The notes under the pieces: generated by a model
What the model was told of the DNA's origin: nothing
What the model saw: only the letters and a program-made list of their open reading frames with translations
Database searches by the model: none
Assembly: GCA_003697105.1 (NCBI GenBank)
Contig: RFFQ01000102.1
Coordinates: 1-50,755, forward strand
Source: Gemmatimonadota bacterium
Lineage (GTDB): Bacteria > 4572-55 > J002
Direction: 5' to 3'
DNA length: 50,755 nucleotides
Shown: piece by piece, positions 35,353-43,623 of the stretch
Layout of the letters: every line of letters begins with the position of its first letter
Numbering within the stretch: position 1 is the stretch's first letter
Translations under genes and position numbers: made by a program

Positions 35353-36447
35353 TTACAGGGATTCTGCTTTTTCAAATGCCTCCGCTGCTTTTTCCGCGTC
35401 GCCCATTTTACGGTAGATATTGCCCATCAATTGGTAGGCCTCTTTGTAAGTGTTATCAATGGAAATTGCCTCTGATACGGCATTTAGGGCATCTGCCAAC
35501 TGATTTTGGTGAAGATACAAGTGGGCGAGCTGGTAATGGCTAATTTTGTCCGTGGGATCGCTTTGTATGGCTTTTTGATATGCTGTAATTGCTTGATCAT
35601 ACTCTTCTAACCATGTGGCACTGGCGCCGATACCCTGCCATGCCTTCCCATTCATGGGGGCAATGTTGGTGATGGCAGTATAATGAGCGATAGCACTTTG
35701 ATAATCGCCCTGTCGCTGTTCACAATTGGCTAGATCAAATAGTGTCGAGATCGAGAACGGATTGAGGTCGATCAGTTCCTTCAAGATGGGAATAGCGGCT
35801 TCACAATTTCCTTGTGCCAGATACGCTTTCGCCAATTTTTCACGGATTTTCGCATCGTTGGGGCGCAGTTCCATTACTTTTTGATAACTCGCGACGGCTT
35901 TATCGTACTCATGGGTCCGATTATAAAATTCTGCCAGCAGTTCATACCATTGGGGATTATCACTATCCGTTTGGGTCATCCGTTCCAACTGGTTTTTGGC
36001 TTCATCCGCCATGTTCAATTCTACGTAGGCGGCGGTGAGGTAGCGGTTTGCATCTTTATGATGGGGATCGAGCGCGACGGCTTTTTTTGCTAAATTGAGG
36101 ACTTCTGAATAGTTACCCTGCTCGGCATATTCATCTGCTTGATTGAGGTAGATGCGGATTTTGTAAGGGGTGATCAAAGCGTGCCAGAATTCTTCTTTGC
36201 TTGGATCAATGTGTGCTTCGGCTTGCTCAAAATATGCTAGTGCATTGGCATCATCTCCGTTGCGGTAATAGGCGCACGCTGTATAAAACAGCCCTTCACT
36301 GGATGTTAGATGAGAAAATTCCTCGATTGCGGTTTCAAAATCACCGGAGTTATACGCATATTGACCCCGTTCCAAGGCTTTGTTGGCACATCCACTCAGG
36401 GTAAGGCTGATCCAGCACATCAATGTAACCGGTAATACCGTTTTCAT
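35353..36447 (-). CDS. TPR lipoprotein
   Basis: A 364-aa exported protein built of about eight TPR units (for example ANRYLTAAYVELNMADEA, AKIREKLAKAYLAQGNCEAA, GKAWQGIGASATWLEEYDQA, SHYQLAHLYLHQNQLADA). The ATG at 36447 is preferred: GAGG lies 9 nt upstream and a lipoprotein signal follows (LTLSGC, C20). The frame is open to 36675, but that part crosses an intrinsic terminator and has no signal peptide. It is first in the trk transcription unit, 12 nt before trkA; a scaffolding role is usual for such proteins, the partner is unknown. Confidence 0.85.
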   Translation of the reverse strand: MKTVLPVTLMCWISLTLSGCANKALERGQYAYNSGDFETAIEEFSHLTSSEGLFYTACAYYRNGDDANALAYFEQAEAHIDPSKEEFWHALITPYKIRIYLNQADEYAEQGNYSEVLNLAKKAVALDPHHKDANRYLTAAYVELNMADEAKNQLERMTQTDSDNPQWYELLAEFYNRTHEYDKAVASYQKVMELRPNDAKIREKLAKAYLAQGNCEAAIPILKELIDLNPFSISTLFDLANCEQRQGDYQSAIAHYTAITNIAPMNGKAWQGIGASATWLEEYDQAITAYQKAIQSDPTDKISHYQLAHLYLHQNQLADALNAVSEAISIDNTYKEAYQLMGNIYRKMGDAEKAAEAFEKAESL

Positions 36448-36472
36448 ATATCGTAACCTCAATTTACGTGTT

Positions 36473-36506
36473 AAAAAAATAAAACCCCGTGAAGACGATC
36501 CGGGGT
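36473..36506 (-). terminator. Intrinsic terminator in the leader of the TPR-trkA-trkH unit
   Basis: Reading the minus strand: ACCCCG, 11-nt loop, CGGGGT, then TTTATTTTTTT. It lies only about 26 nt upstream of the TPR gene start, so it either blocks antisense readthrough or works as an attenuator for the potassium-uptake genes. Confidence 0.7.
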
Positions 36507-36702
36507 GGGGTTTGAAGGCGGGGAAGCGGGCAACATCACTCCTGCGATGGGTAAAATAGTATAAAGCCAAAAGCTGAGCAAGTGAAAAATCGGCTCGTCT
36601 TCTCTCCATTCCCGAAGCGGGCGCTACGGCGAGGATAACATGCCCAACATCCGTTTGTAAGGTGAATATCCTCATATAGTTACGCCTATAATCAGAAATA
36701 TC

Positions 36703-36731
36703 TTGACGAACCGGATTCTCTCTGGTATCAT
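36703..36731 (+). promoter_or_regulatory. Sigma70-like promoter for DUF2273-comB
   Basis: TTGACG (36703-36708), 17-bp spacer, TATCAT (36726-36731): five of six matches in both boxes. The start site would be near 36738, about 43 nt before the ATG. Confidence 0.55.
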
Positions 36732-36780
36732 AAGCCCCGGTAAATAATCAACCTATTCATTTGGTTCGCATGAGGTCATT

Positions 36781-36966
36781 ATGATACTAGGCGGTACGCC
36801 CCTGCGCGGTAAGATTATCGGCTCGGTGCTGGGTTTGGCGTGTGGGATCAGTTATCTGGCTTTTGGATTTTGGGATACCCTGATTTTATTCATGTTGATG
36901 GGTATTGGTTTTTTCATTGGAAAATTCTATGATGACCGGGCGGAGATTTTCACCGATGAAGATTGA
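36781..36966 (+). CDS. Small DUF2273-like membrane protein
   Basis: A 61-aa protein with two membrane helices (about 11-28 and 31-47) separated by a tight turn (GFWDT) and a short acidic tail (DDRAEIFTDED). Length, turn and GKFYDD ending match the DUF2273 family found in many bacteria; the function is unknown. GAGG precedes the ATG. It overlaps the start of comB by 11 nt, so the two are probably translated together. Confidence 0.75.
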   Translation: MILGGTPLRGKIIGSVLGLACGISYLAFGFWDTLILFMLMGIGFFIGKFYDDRAEIFTDED

Positions 36967-37693
36967 TGTTTTTCTGATTCCGGGTTCTATTGAGGCAGTT
37001 CCCAAGGATGTACCCGGTGTGATAATTGATGTGCTTCGCGCCAGTTCTTCCATTATCACTGCCTTGGAAAACGGTTGTGGGCGAATTATCCCCACCGATA
37101 GTACCGAATCCGCGAAAAAACTTGCGGTTTCATTGGGTGGTGGCGAAGATATTTTGCTGTGTGGGGAGCGGAAAGGGCAGTTGATTGAAGGGTTTCATAT
37201 CGGTAATTCACCCGCAGAGTACACCGCCGAGCGCGTGGGCAACCGAATCCTGATCTATACGACTACGAACGGCACCGGGGCGATTCTCCGGTGTAAAGCG
37301 GCGGAACCCCTCTATATCGGCGGTTTTTTGAATGTAGATGCGCTGGCAGACCATCTGGTACAGAACACGGATGCCTTTTTTATTTTGTGCGCCGGTAATA
37401 ATAATCAATTTTCGTTGGATGATACCGTATGCGCCGGCATGTTGGTGGGGGCAATTCAGCAGCGTGTTACGGAATTAGAACTAACCGATAGCGGGTTGGC
37501 GGCACTCAACCTGTATCAGGCTTATAAAACCAACCTGTTAGGCATGATGCGGGAGTCCGAACATGGACAGACCTTAATCAATTTGGGTATGGAAGATGAC
37601 TTATCCCTTTGTGCGCAAACCAATGTGAGCCGGGTGATTCCAACGTTTACCGATGGGCGGATTACGGCGACAGTTTCCGCCGTGCCTGATTAA
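36956..37693 (+). CDS. comB: 2-phosphosulfolactate phosphatase family protein ComB
   Basis: A 245-aa protein of the ComB family, which removes phosphate from 2-phosphosulfolactate on the way to coenzyme M or sulfolactate. Family features are VIIDVLRASSSIITALENG near the N-terminus, LLCGERKGQLIEGFHIGNSPAEY, TTTNGTGAIL and CAGNNNQFSLDDTVCAGMLV. ATG at 36956 begins right at the conserved MKIDVFLIPG; the frame is open to 36905, but that would lie inside the upstream gene. ComA and ComC are not adjacent, so the substrate in this organism is uncertain. Its 3' end overlaps the oppositely oriented TPR membrane gene by 32 nt. Confidence 0.87.
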   Translation: MKIDVFLIPGSIEAVPKDVPGVIIDVLRASSSIITALENGCGRIIPTDSTESAKKLAVSLGGGEDILLCGERKGQLIEGFHIGNSPAEYTAERVGNRILIYTTTNGTGAILRCKAAEPLYIGGFLNVDALADHLVQNTDAFFILCAGNNNQFSLDDTVCAGMLVGAIQQRVTELELTDSGLAALNLYQAYKTNLLGMMRESEHGQTLINLGMEDDLSLCAQTNVSRVIPTFTDGRITATVSAVPD

Positions 37694-39692
37694 GAAATTG
37701 GGCAATGCGACCCCGGCTGGGGGATGCCGGCGCCAATTGTAGATACCGCTCCCAGTACTGTATCGCCGCTGCAAAGTCGCCTTCTTGATAGGTTAATAAA
37801 CCCAAATATTTGTAAGGCTCCGGGTAATTTGGTGCCAGTTGTAGCGCGGTTTGATATTCAAATCGCGCTTTTTCGTTTTGTCCGGTTCGCGCGTATGCCT
37901 GCCCCAAATTACAGCGAATATCCGGCTTATCCGACCGAATTTCCACCGCTTTTTCCAAATAGGTTATCGCCTTTTCAAACTCCTGCCGGTAAAAGTAGGC
38001 TGTGCCTAAATTATTATAAACATACTCCCGGTTCAGTCCCGATTTCCCCCAATCCAACTTGACTGCCCGTTCGTAGTACTGGATCGCTGTTTCAAAATCC
38101 TGCTGGTAAAAATAGATATTGCCCAGATTTGTCAGCGTGCGGATTTGGTTTGGTTCTAATTTCAGGGATTGCTCATAATGATGTGCGGCTTGCGCCAGAT
38201 CACCCCGTTCCCGGTACACATTGCCTAAATAAAAATGAGCATGCGGGTTGTTGGGGTCAACTTTCAGCGCGGCACTCCATAGGGTGTAATTGGATTTCCA
38301 ATCGCCGTTGCGATCAATCGTTTTAAACCCATATAACCCGATTAACAGAGCCAACACGCCAATCCCGAGGGGGCGAAACCGTTTGTTAATTAGCCATGCC
38401 CACAACCCGTACCCCACCAGCAAACAAAATCCAACAGAAGGCAGATAAAGATAGCGTTCCGCTACGAAATAAGCGGCGGGAATGAGGTTGGAAACCGGTA
38501 GCAGGTTGATCAGATAAAATCCCAGTGCAAACGTAATCAAACGGGAACGACGGAAACTCCAAATCATTACACTAAGCACAAGTATGATCAAGCCAAGAGA
38601 AAAAAGCACCGCCGGTTCATACCATGATTCAGAAGGTATCAAGTATTGGTCTGCCGAGAGGTTCGCCGGAAAGATCAGAAGCTGTAAATTGTGCCAAAAG
38701 GAGCGAATGGTAGTGAACAGTACGCGATCATAGGTCAAGCCGCGTGTCTGCTCCGCGCTAAACAGATAAAGAAAGCGTTCCGTGAGATTTTTGCTGATTT
38801 GGGGTAGATGTGGTGCGTATTTGATCAGCGGAATCAACAGAAATAAACATGAGAGAGCCGCACCGGTCTTAAACAATACGCTGGTTGCTGTTGAACGGGC
38901 TGAAACCCACCGGACGATGACCGGTAAGGTTAATGCCACTAAAAAGGTTATCCCAATATAAATGGGGCGGGCACTGATGTAGTTGGCAAAGGCGAAGCCG
39001 GCAACCATAAAGTACATGATGTAACGTGGTACATAAGGTTTGATTTCCCTCCACGTCTGAATCCGAAAACAGCAATCAAAACCGATTAATACCAGCGGCA
39101 GCGTGATTGCCACCTCTTTGGAGAGTAAGGCGAAGACAAACGCCACGGTTGAGAGCATGTCCCACCCTAACCGGTTGGGCAAATAGGCGTAAAATGCGGC
39201 TAAAAAGAACACGGTTACCAGCATTTCTTTTCGGTTGGCAATTCCGGCAACGGCTTCGGTGTGAACCGGATGCGCCGCGAAGAGAAGGACAACGATTAGG
39301 GCAAATAGGAAGCTCGACGTCTCGCGCGTTTGCCAAATCCCCATCGTTTGAAGACGAACCAACCACGCATAGAGCATGAGGCACGCCAATATATGCCAAA
39401 TGACATTCCACAAATGGAATCCAACCGGATTTAAGCCCCACACCGCATAATCGATCATAAACGTCACTGTGCGCAAGGGACGCCCATCATGGAGAATTTG
39501 TTTGAGATTTCCCATATCCTGAATCAGTGGATTTTCCACAATTAGATGGGTGTCATCGTACACAAACTCAAATTCGGGGCTAAGTGTATTACCGTACAGC
39601 ACCAAATTGATCAAAATGATGATACCGCAGGCGAAAAGGTGTATGTGCGGCTGTTTCAACTGTCGCTTGGCGGGCATGGATGGTTTGGGCAT
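37662..39692 (-). CDS. Membrane TPR protein, TMTC/O-mannosyltransferase-like
   Basis: A 676-aa inner-membrane protein with about 10-12 helices (residues 18-460) and four to five TPR units at the C-terminus (about 475-670; AHFYLGNVYRERGDLAQA, IRTLTNLGNIYFYQQDFETA). The early loop YDDTHLIVENP has the paired acidic residues typical of GT-C glycosyltransferases, and HPVHTEAVAGIANRKEML matches the DUF1736/TMTC pattern. It may transfer a sugar to exported proteins. It ends the long minus-strand run, tail to tail with comB. No clear ribosome-binding site is seen; an ATG five codons later is also possible. Confidence 0.8.
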   Translation of the reverse strand: MPKPSMPAKRQLKQPHIHLFACGIIILINLVLYGNTLSPEFEFVYDDTHLIVENPLIQDMGNLKQILHDGRPLRTVTFMIDYAVWGLNPVGFHLWNVIWHILACLMLYAWLVRLQTMGIWQTRETSSFLFALIVVLLFAAHPVHTEAVAGIANRKEMLVTVFFLAAFYAYLPNRLGWDMLSTVAFVFALLSKEVAITLPLVLIGFDCCFRIQTWREIKPYVPRYIMYFMVAGFAFANYISARPIYIGITFLVALTLPVIVRWVSARSTATSVLFKTGAALSCLFLLIPLIKYAPHLPQISKNLTERFLYLFSAEQTRGLTYDRVLFTTIRSFWHNLQLLIFPANLSADQYLIPSESWYEPAVLFSLGLIILVLSVMIWSFRRSRLITFALGFYLINLLPVSNLIPAAYFVAERYLYLPSVGFCLLVGYGLWAWLINKRFRPLGIGVLALLIGLYGFKTIDRNGDWKSNYTLWSAALKVDPNNPHAHFYLGNVYRERGDLAQAAHHYEQSLKLEPNQIRTLTNLGNIYFYQQDFETAIQYYERAVKLDWGKSGLNREYVYNNLGTAYFYRQEFEKAITYLEKAVEIRSDKPDIRCNLGQAYARTGQNEKARFEYQTALQLAPNYPEPYKYLGLLTYQEGDFAAAIQYWERYLQLAPASPSRGRIAQFLNQARRKLSP

Positions 39693-39735
39693 AATCCGTG
39701 GTGTGGGGTTGGGGTGAATATAGCGAACGTCTTTC

Positions 39736-41049
39736 CTATTGGTATTGCCGGATTACGTCGTAAATCACATTTGTTCCGAATTCAATTGATTTTACCGGTA
39801 CGCGCTCATTGGCGGCGTGGATCATCTGCAACGGATTCATGTCCGGTGGGAGATTCAGCGGCAGATAGCCATAGGTCTGGATGCCCAATTTGGCAAAATG
39901 ACGACCATCTGTCACCGCCGGCATAAGATAGGGAATGGGTGTACCATCTGGATCCGCCGCTTTGAGAACAGAAGCAAGTAGATCGAATTTATCCATGTTC
40001 ATCGGGGTCGGTACCGGCTCGTAATGCAAAATTTCCAATTGACCGGTGTTGCCGATGATTTGCCGGACTTCGGTGACCATGTCATCCGCTGTAAAGCCGG
40101 GCAAGAGCCGCCCATCCATTTGCAAGGTGACTTCGCTGGGGATCACATTGATTTTTGTCCCGCCAGAAACAATCGTCGGGTTGACCACATTCCGTATCAT
40201 GGACTCAAAAAAGCGTCCTTGGCTACCGAATCCCTCTAAGGTTTGGAAGCTCATCGTGGGGTCTGCTATCTGCTCAAAAATAGCGTTCATGGGTTCGGGT
40301 AGATGGTGGGCGATGGTTTCCAACATCTGTTTGACTACCAAATTGATATGGATGGGCAACGGGTATTGGTCTAACTGTTTTAGGATATATCCTAACTGCG
40401 CCATTACGCCGCCTCGTAGCGGGACTGCGCCATGCCCCGACCCGCCGTGAATGGTCAATTTTAGTTGGCATAACTGCTTTTCTGCCACTTGAATCAGATA
40501 AAATTTGTGTTGCCCGATGTAAATCGGGAAGCCGCCAAATTCGCCGATGGCGTATTTTATTCCTTCAAAGTATTCGGGATACTCTTCCACCAGATATTTG
40601 GCACCGTGCGTACCGTGAGCTTCTTCGTCGCTGAGGGCGCAAAAAATCAGATCACCTGCCGGTTGAATTCCTTCGGCTTTGGCACGCATGAATGCCGCCA
40701 ACATCATTGCTACGCCACCCTTCATGTCGAGTGTGCCTCGTCCCCACAGGGTTTTATCAATAATCAGTCCTTCAAAGGCCGGGTAATCCCACATTTGGTC
40801 ATGGGTGGGGACGACGTCCACATGTCCGTAAAGCAGGAGCGGAGGTGCGTTTCCGCGTCCTTTTAACCGGCTGATGAGATTGGGGCGTTCCGGTTGTTCA
40901 CCCAACAAGATGGTCTCCATGCCCACACCGCGAATCAATTGTTCGATATAGTGGATGCACTCCCGTTCATTCCCAGGTGGATTGGTGGTGTCAAACCGGA
41001 TCAATTTTTGAAGCAACTCAACAGGTCGCTGATAGATGGTCGTATCCAT
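39736..41049 (-). CDS. M20-family metallopeptidase (ArgE/DapE/carboxypeptidase type)
   Basis: A 437-aa zinc amidohydrolase. Metal and catalytic residues are seen: H76 and D78 in GHVDVVP, bridging D108 in GRGTLDMKGG, general base E142 and ligand E143 in LSDEEAHG, and the dimerisation-domain histidine in GGSGHGAVP. The C-terminal ligand histidine is likely in TDGRHFAK. There is no signal peptide, so it acts in the cytoplasm on an N-acyl amino acid or peptide; the substrate is unknown. AGAGG precedes the ATG. It follows the LpxH-like gene by 24 nt. Confidence 0.88.
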   Translation of the reverse strand: MDTTIYQRPVELLQKLIRFDTTNPPGNERECIHYIEQLIRGVGMETILLGEQPERPNLISRLKGRGNAPPLLLYGHVDVVPTHDQMWDYPAFEGLIIDKTLWGRGTLDMKGGVAMMLAAFMRAKAEGIQPAGDLIFCALSDEEAHGTHGAKYLVEEYPEYFEGIKYAIGEFGGFPIYIGQHKFYLIQVAEKQLCQLKLTIHGGSGHGAVPLRGGVMAQLGYILKQLDQYPLPIHINLVVKQMLETIAHHLPEPMNAIFEQIADPTMSFQTLEGFGSQGRFFESMIRNVVNPTIVSGGTKINVIPSEVTLQMDGRLLPGFTADDMVTEVRQIIGNTGQLEILHYEPVPTPMNMDKFDLLASVLKAADPDGTPIPYLMPAVTDGRHFAKLGIQTYGYLPLNLPPDMNPLQMIHAANERVPVKSIEFGTNVIYDVIRQYQ

Positions 41050-41073
41050 GATCGTTCCTCTTTTTTCTAGTCT

Positions 41074-41802
41074 TTATCCCTCAAAGGTGTGGAGGGAAAA
41101 TCCCGCTGGGGAGAGTGTGGCGTAGGTAAATTGGTGAATCCAATCCCCCGTGTTGATGTACCATCCGTCCAGAATGGGGGTAATTTCCGGTTTATGGCGA
41201 TGTCCCATAATCACCGCCCGGCAACCTTCACCGATGCGTTCCGCGGCAAACTCGTAATAATCCTGATCGTCCAATATCTGTTGTTTAGAGGTGGTATAAA
41301 ACCGGCTGGTATGGGACGTTTTTTTAGCGATTCGGAACGCAAGGTCTGGGTGCAATAGCCGGAATAATTTGATATTAATTGGGTTGCGTAATACCCGCTT
41401 CAAAAAGCGATAGCCCCGATCCCGCTTTAAAATACCATCCCCGTGATGGAGGTAAATCCGTTGCCCAAAATGGGTTACGATGGCTTCATCCGGGTAAAAC
41501 ACAATCGGGGTTTCCTCCGCTAAAAATTGACCCGCCCAAAAATCATGGTTGCCGGCAAAAAAAGCTGTGGGAACCACCTTCGCGAGCTGTTCCAAGCGGC
41601 AAATTAACCGGAAATGCTGGCGCGGCATCACGTAAGTATAATTATACCAAAAATCGAACAGATCGCCCATGATGTAAACTGCACCGGCATGATCGTATAA
41701 ATGATCCAGAAAGCGGAACAGTTTGGCAGTGCGCTCTTTTTCCGTTTCGGAATCTGCATTACCCAGATGTACATCAGCGAAAAAATAGACCGGTTTTTCC
41801 AT
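41074..41802 (-). CDS. LpxH-like UDP-2,3-diacylglucosamine diphosphatase
   Basis: A 242-aa metallophosphoesterase resembling LpxH, which cleaves UDP-2,3-diacylglucosamine to lipid X in lipid A synthesis. The metal-binding motifs are all there: ADVHLG (D10, H12), GDLFDFW, GNHDFW, HHGDG and GHRHKP, and the family's NTGDW near the C-terminus. ATG at 41802 is chosen over a TTG at 41820 because it starts directly at MEKPVYFFADVHLG and sits 4 nt after the preceding stop. Other lpx genes are absent, so a related phosphoesterase role remains possible. Confidence 0.85.
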   Translation of the reverse strand: MEKPVYFFADVHLGNADSETEKERTAKLFRFLDHLYDHAGAVYIMGDLFDFWYNYTYVMPRQHFRLICRLEQLAKVVPTAFFAGNHDFWAGQFLAEETPIVFYPDEAIVTHFGQRIYLHHGDGILKRDRGYRFLKRVLRNPINIKLFRLLHPDLAFRIAKKTSHTSRFYTTSKQQILDDQDYYEFAAERIGEGCRAVIMGHRHKPEITPILDGWYINTGDWIHQFTYATLSPAGFSLHTFEG

Positions 41803-41806
41803 CACG

Positions 41807-42829
41807 TCATTCCACCACAAGCACTACTTTGCCGGTAGATTTGCCACTTCGCAGATGATCCACCGCCTGCGGCGCCGCGGTAAACGGGAATGACTGCCCA
41901 ATGAACGGTGGCTCTAATTCCAAGCGGTCTAATGCGTCGATCATCTCCTTGAATAAATTGACCTGATCATACAACCAAATCAGATTAAATGCCATTACCG
42001 ATTTGTTATCACCTGCCATTTTCATGGGATCGTACAACGGACGGCGCAGGTATTTTAGTGCTAGCCGGAGCGGGTTCGGGCGATCACCGTGGGGCGTAAA
42101 TTCTGCGGACCCATAGACCACCAACCGGCTCATGGGAGAAAGGAGCTTATACGTATCCTTTTGCACGTGCCCCCCAATGGCATCCAGTGCGAGGTCTAGG
42201 CGTTCCCCGTTGAGAATCGATTTTACCTGTTCGACCCAATTCGGGGTGCGCACCACGACCTGATTGAATCCCATCGTTTTGAGGCGGTCTATTTTTGCCG
42301 GATTTCCCACCGTGCCGAGAGGGTTCGCTCCCAGTTTTTGGCAGATGCGCATTGCCTGCAGTCCGACCCCACCAGCGGCACTGTGAATCAGCACATTTTG
42401 CCCCGGGCGCACATCCCCCAGTGGCTTGAGGGCATAATAGGCGGTGAGGGTTTGCACCGGATACGCCGCGCCTTGCTCAAAGCTCCAGCCTTCCGGCAGG
42501 GGGAGGCAATATGCCGGTTTAATATCGATCACGCTGGCATAGCCGCCGAAGCGCGTCACACCCATCACTGCGCTCCCAAATTTTACATCTTCCACGGCAT
42601 CCCCGGTGCAGATGACCGTGCCGGCAAATTCCAAACCGGGGATAAAATCCGTTTTCGGTGCGGCGGCATACAGCCCAATAATACCGAATATATCCGCGAA
42701 ATTCAACCCGACTGCCCGCACCTGCACCCGCACGTGATCGGGCTTCAGGGCGGGTAACGCTTCCGATTGCAATTGCAAATCGCTAAAGGACTTTGCGCGG
42801 GCGGTCTTCCATACTTGACGATGACTCAT
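41807..42829 (-). CDS. MDR-family quinone/alcohol oxidoreductase
   Basis: A 340-aa medium-chain dehydrogenase/reductase of the quinone oxidoreductase (VAT1/QOR) branch. The N-terminal GroES-like part has VRAVGLNFADIFGIIGLY and PGLEFAGTV; the NAD(P)-binding motif is HSAAGGVGLQAM (about 135-146). Structural and catalytic zinc cysteines are not evident, fitting a zinc-free reductase. ATG at 42829 overlaps the stop of the methyltransferase as ATGA; the frame extends upstream to 43027 but only inside that gene. The overlap chain with the methyltransferase and glycosyltransferase suggests it reduces a shared product. Confidence 0.9.
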   Translation of the reverse strand: MSHRQVWKTARAKSFSDLQLQSEALPALKPDHVRVQVRAVGLNFADIFGIIGLYAAAPKTDFIPGLEFAGTVICTGDAVEDVKFGSAVMGVTRFGGYASVIDIKPAYCLPLPEGWSFEQGAAYPVQTLTAYYALKPLGDVRPGQNVLIHSAAGGVGLQAMRICQKLGANPLGTVGNPAKIDRLKTMGFNQVVVRTPNWVEQVKSILNGERLDLALDAIGGHVQKDTYKLLSPMSRLVVYGSAEFTPHGDRPNPLRLALKYLRRPLYDPMKMAGDNKSVMAFNLIWLYDQVNLFKEMIDALDRLELEPPFIGQSFPFTAAPQAVDHLRSGKSTGKVVLVVE

Positions 42830-43623
42830 TGGCGTTCCCTGTAGGCGAGTAGGTCTTGATGCCCTACGATTAGGCTTAATTCCTGATGTTCCATTTGGTG
42901 TTTCCGTACCCGGCGCCATGTTTGGAGGCGATTCTGCTGTCCGGGGGGGCAGATTTCCTGCACGGCTAGACTGATCCCCGTGACGAGGGCGGTGAGCATC
43001 GGGGTATCTGCCGGGGTGATCTGCCAATCACTATCGCCGGTGTGGACGGTAAATCCCTTGTTTTTCAATATCTGGCAAACCGTGGGCACTGCACGTGCCC
43101 CCAGCGCGATGCCCAAGCCTTTGTCCTGTTGCATGTGGCGGTGAAACATTACCCGAATCCACTCGTCCAGCGGATGGGCAGGTTGCCATTGTTGCCGCCC
43201 ATCGTAGGTGAGGGTGAAGAAGAAGAGGGTGTTATTGTCACCGGTTGCCCCAACCAGCGCCGCCACCCATTCTGCCGAGACCAAATCCAGCAGCGCCGAT
43301 CCCGTAATCAGATCGACCGGATATAGCTTACGTAAATTTTCGAGATGTGTCAACTCCCATTGGTAAAATGTGCCGGACACCCCGAGTTCTTGAGCGTGCT
43401 GCAGCAGATCGGCGTCATGATCGATAAGTATCCATTGCGACGCCCGCTCCATTCGGGGTTGTAAATAGCGATAGTTTGAGCCTAAACCACATCCCAAGTC
43501 CATGATTCGGAGGGGTGACCGTTCCGGCAAGCGGGCGATCATCTGCTGGGTTAATGGGATTGAGCGGGCGGCGTGATCGAACGGCTCACGGCGGCGGAGC
43601 CACGCGGCATCAAACTGTGCCAT
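42826..43623 (-). CDS. Class I SAM-dependent methyltransferase
   Basis: A 265-aa methyltransferase. Motif I is DLGCGLGSNY (42-51), followed by LIDHD (acidic end of strand 2) and LITGSALLDLVS in the motif III-V region. Its N-terminus WLRRREPFDHAARS is distinctive. ATG at 43623 has GAGG 6 nt upstream and overlaps the glycosyltransferase stop by 14 nt; an ATG 7 codons earlier is less well placed. The methyl acceptor is unknown; the context of a QueD-like protein and glycosyltransferase points to a small-molecule product. Confidence 0.88.
   Translation of the reverse strand: MAQFDAAWLRRREPFDHAARSIPLTQQMIARLPERSPLRIMDLGCGLGSNYRYLQPRMERASQWILIDHDADLLQHAQELGVSGTFYQWELTHLENLRKLYPVDLITGSALLDLVSAEWVAALVGATGDNNTLFFFTLTYDGRQQWQPAHPLDEWIRVMFHRHMQQDKGLGIALGARAVPTVCQILKNKGFTVHTGDSDWQITPADTPMLTALVTGISLAVQEICPPGQQNRLQTWRRVRKHQMEHQELSLIVGHQDLLAYRERQ

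Larger units (their letters stand above)
36448..36780. other. Divergent intergenic region with leader terminator
   Basis: A 333-nt stretch between the trk unit and the DUF2273/comB pair. It holds a minus-strand intrinsic terminator (36473-36506) just before the TPR gene and a plus-strand sigma70-like promoter (36703-36731). On the minus strand a weak promoter may exist with TATACT at 36554-36559. Small hairpins (CCCG-CTT-CGGG near 36611-36621) occur in the possible leader. I do not recognise a known riboswitch class in it. Confidence 0.6.

Noticed and set aside
36471-36536. A 21-aa, proline-rich leader-peptide-like frame overlapping the terminator before the TPR-trk genes, with AGGAG just upstream.
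   Set aside because: The ribosome-binding site is only 2 nt from the ATG, too close for normal use, and the proline codons do not relate to any gene product downstream.
36448-36675. N-terminal extension of the TPR lipoprotein.
   Set aside because: It would cross a strong terminator and bury the lipoprotein signal peptide at residue 77.
36473-36680. c-di-AMP (ydaO) or other known riboswitch before the trk genes.
   Set aside because: The conserved ydaO segments and other familiar aptamer cores could not be found in the leader; only the terminator is clear.
42830-43027. 66-residue N-terminal extension of the MDR oxidoreductase.
   Set aside because: It lies wholly inside the methyltransferase gene, is rich in Pro/Arg and precedes the normal family start, which overlaps the stop as ATGA.
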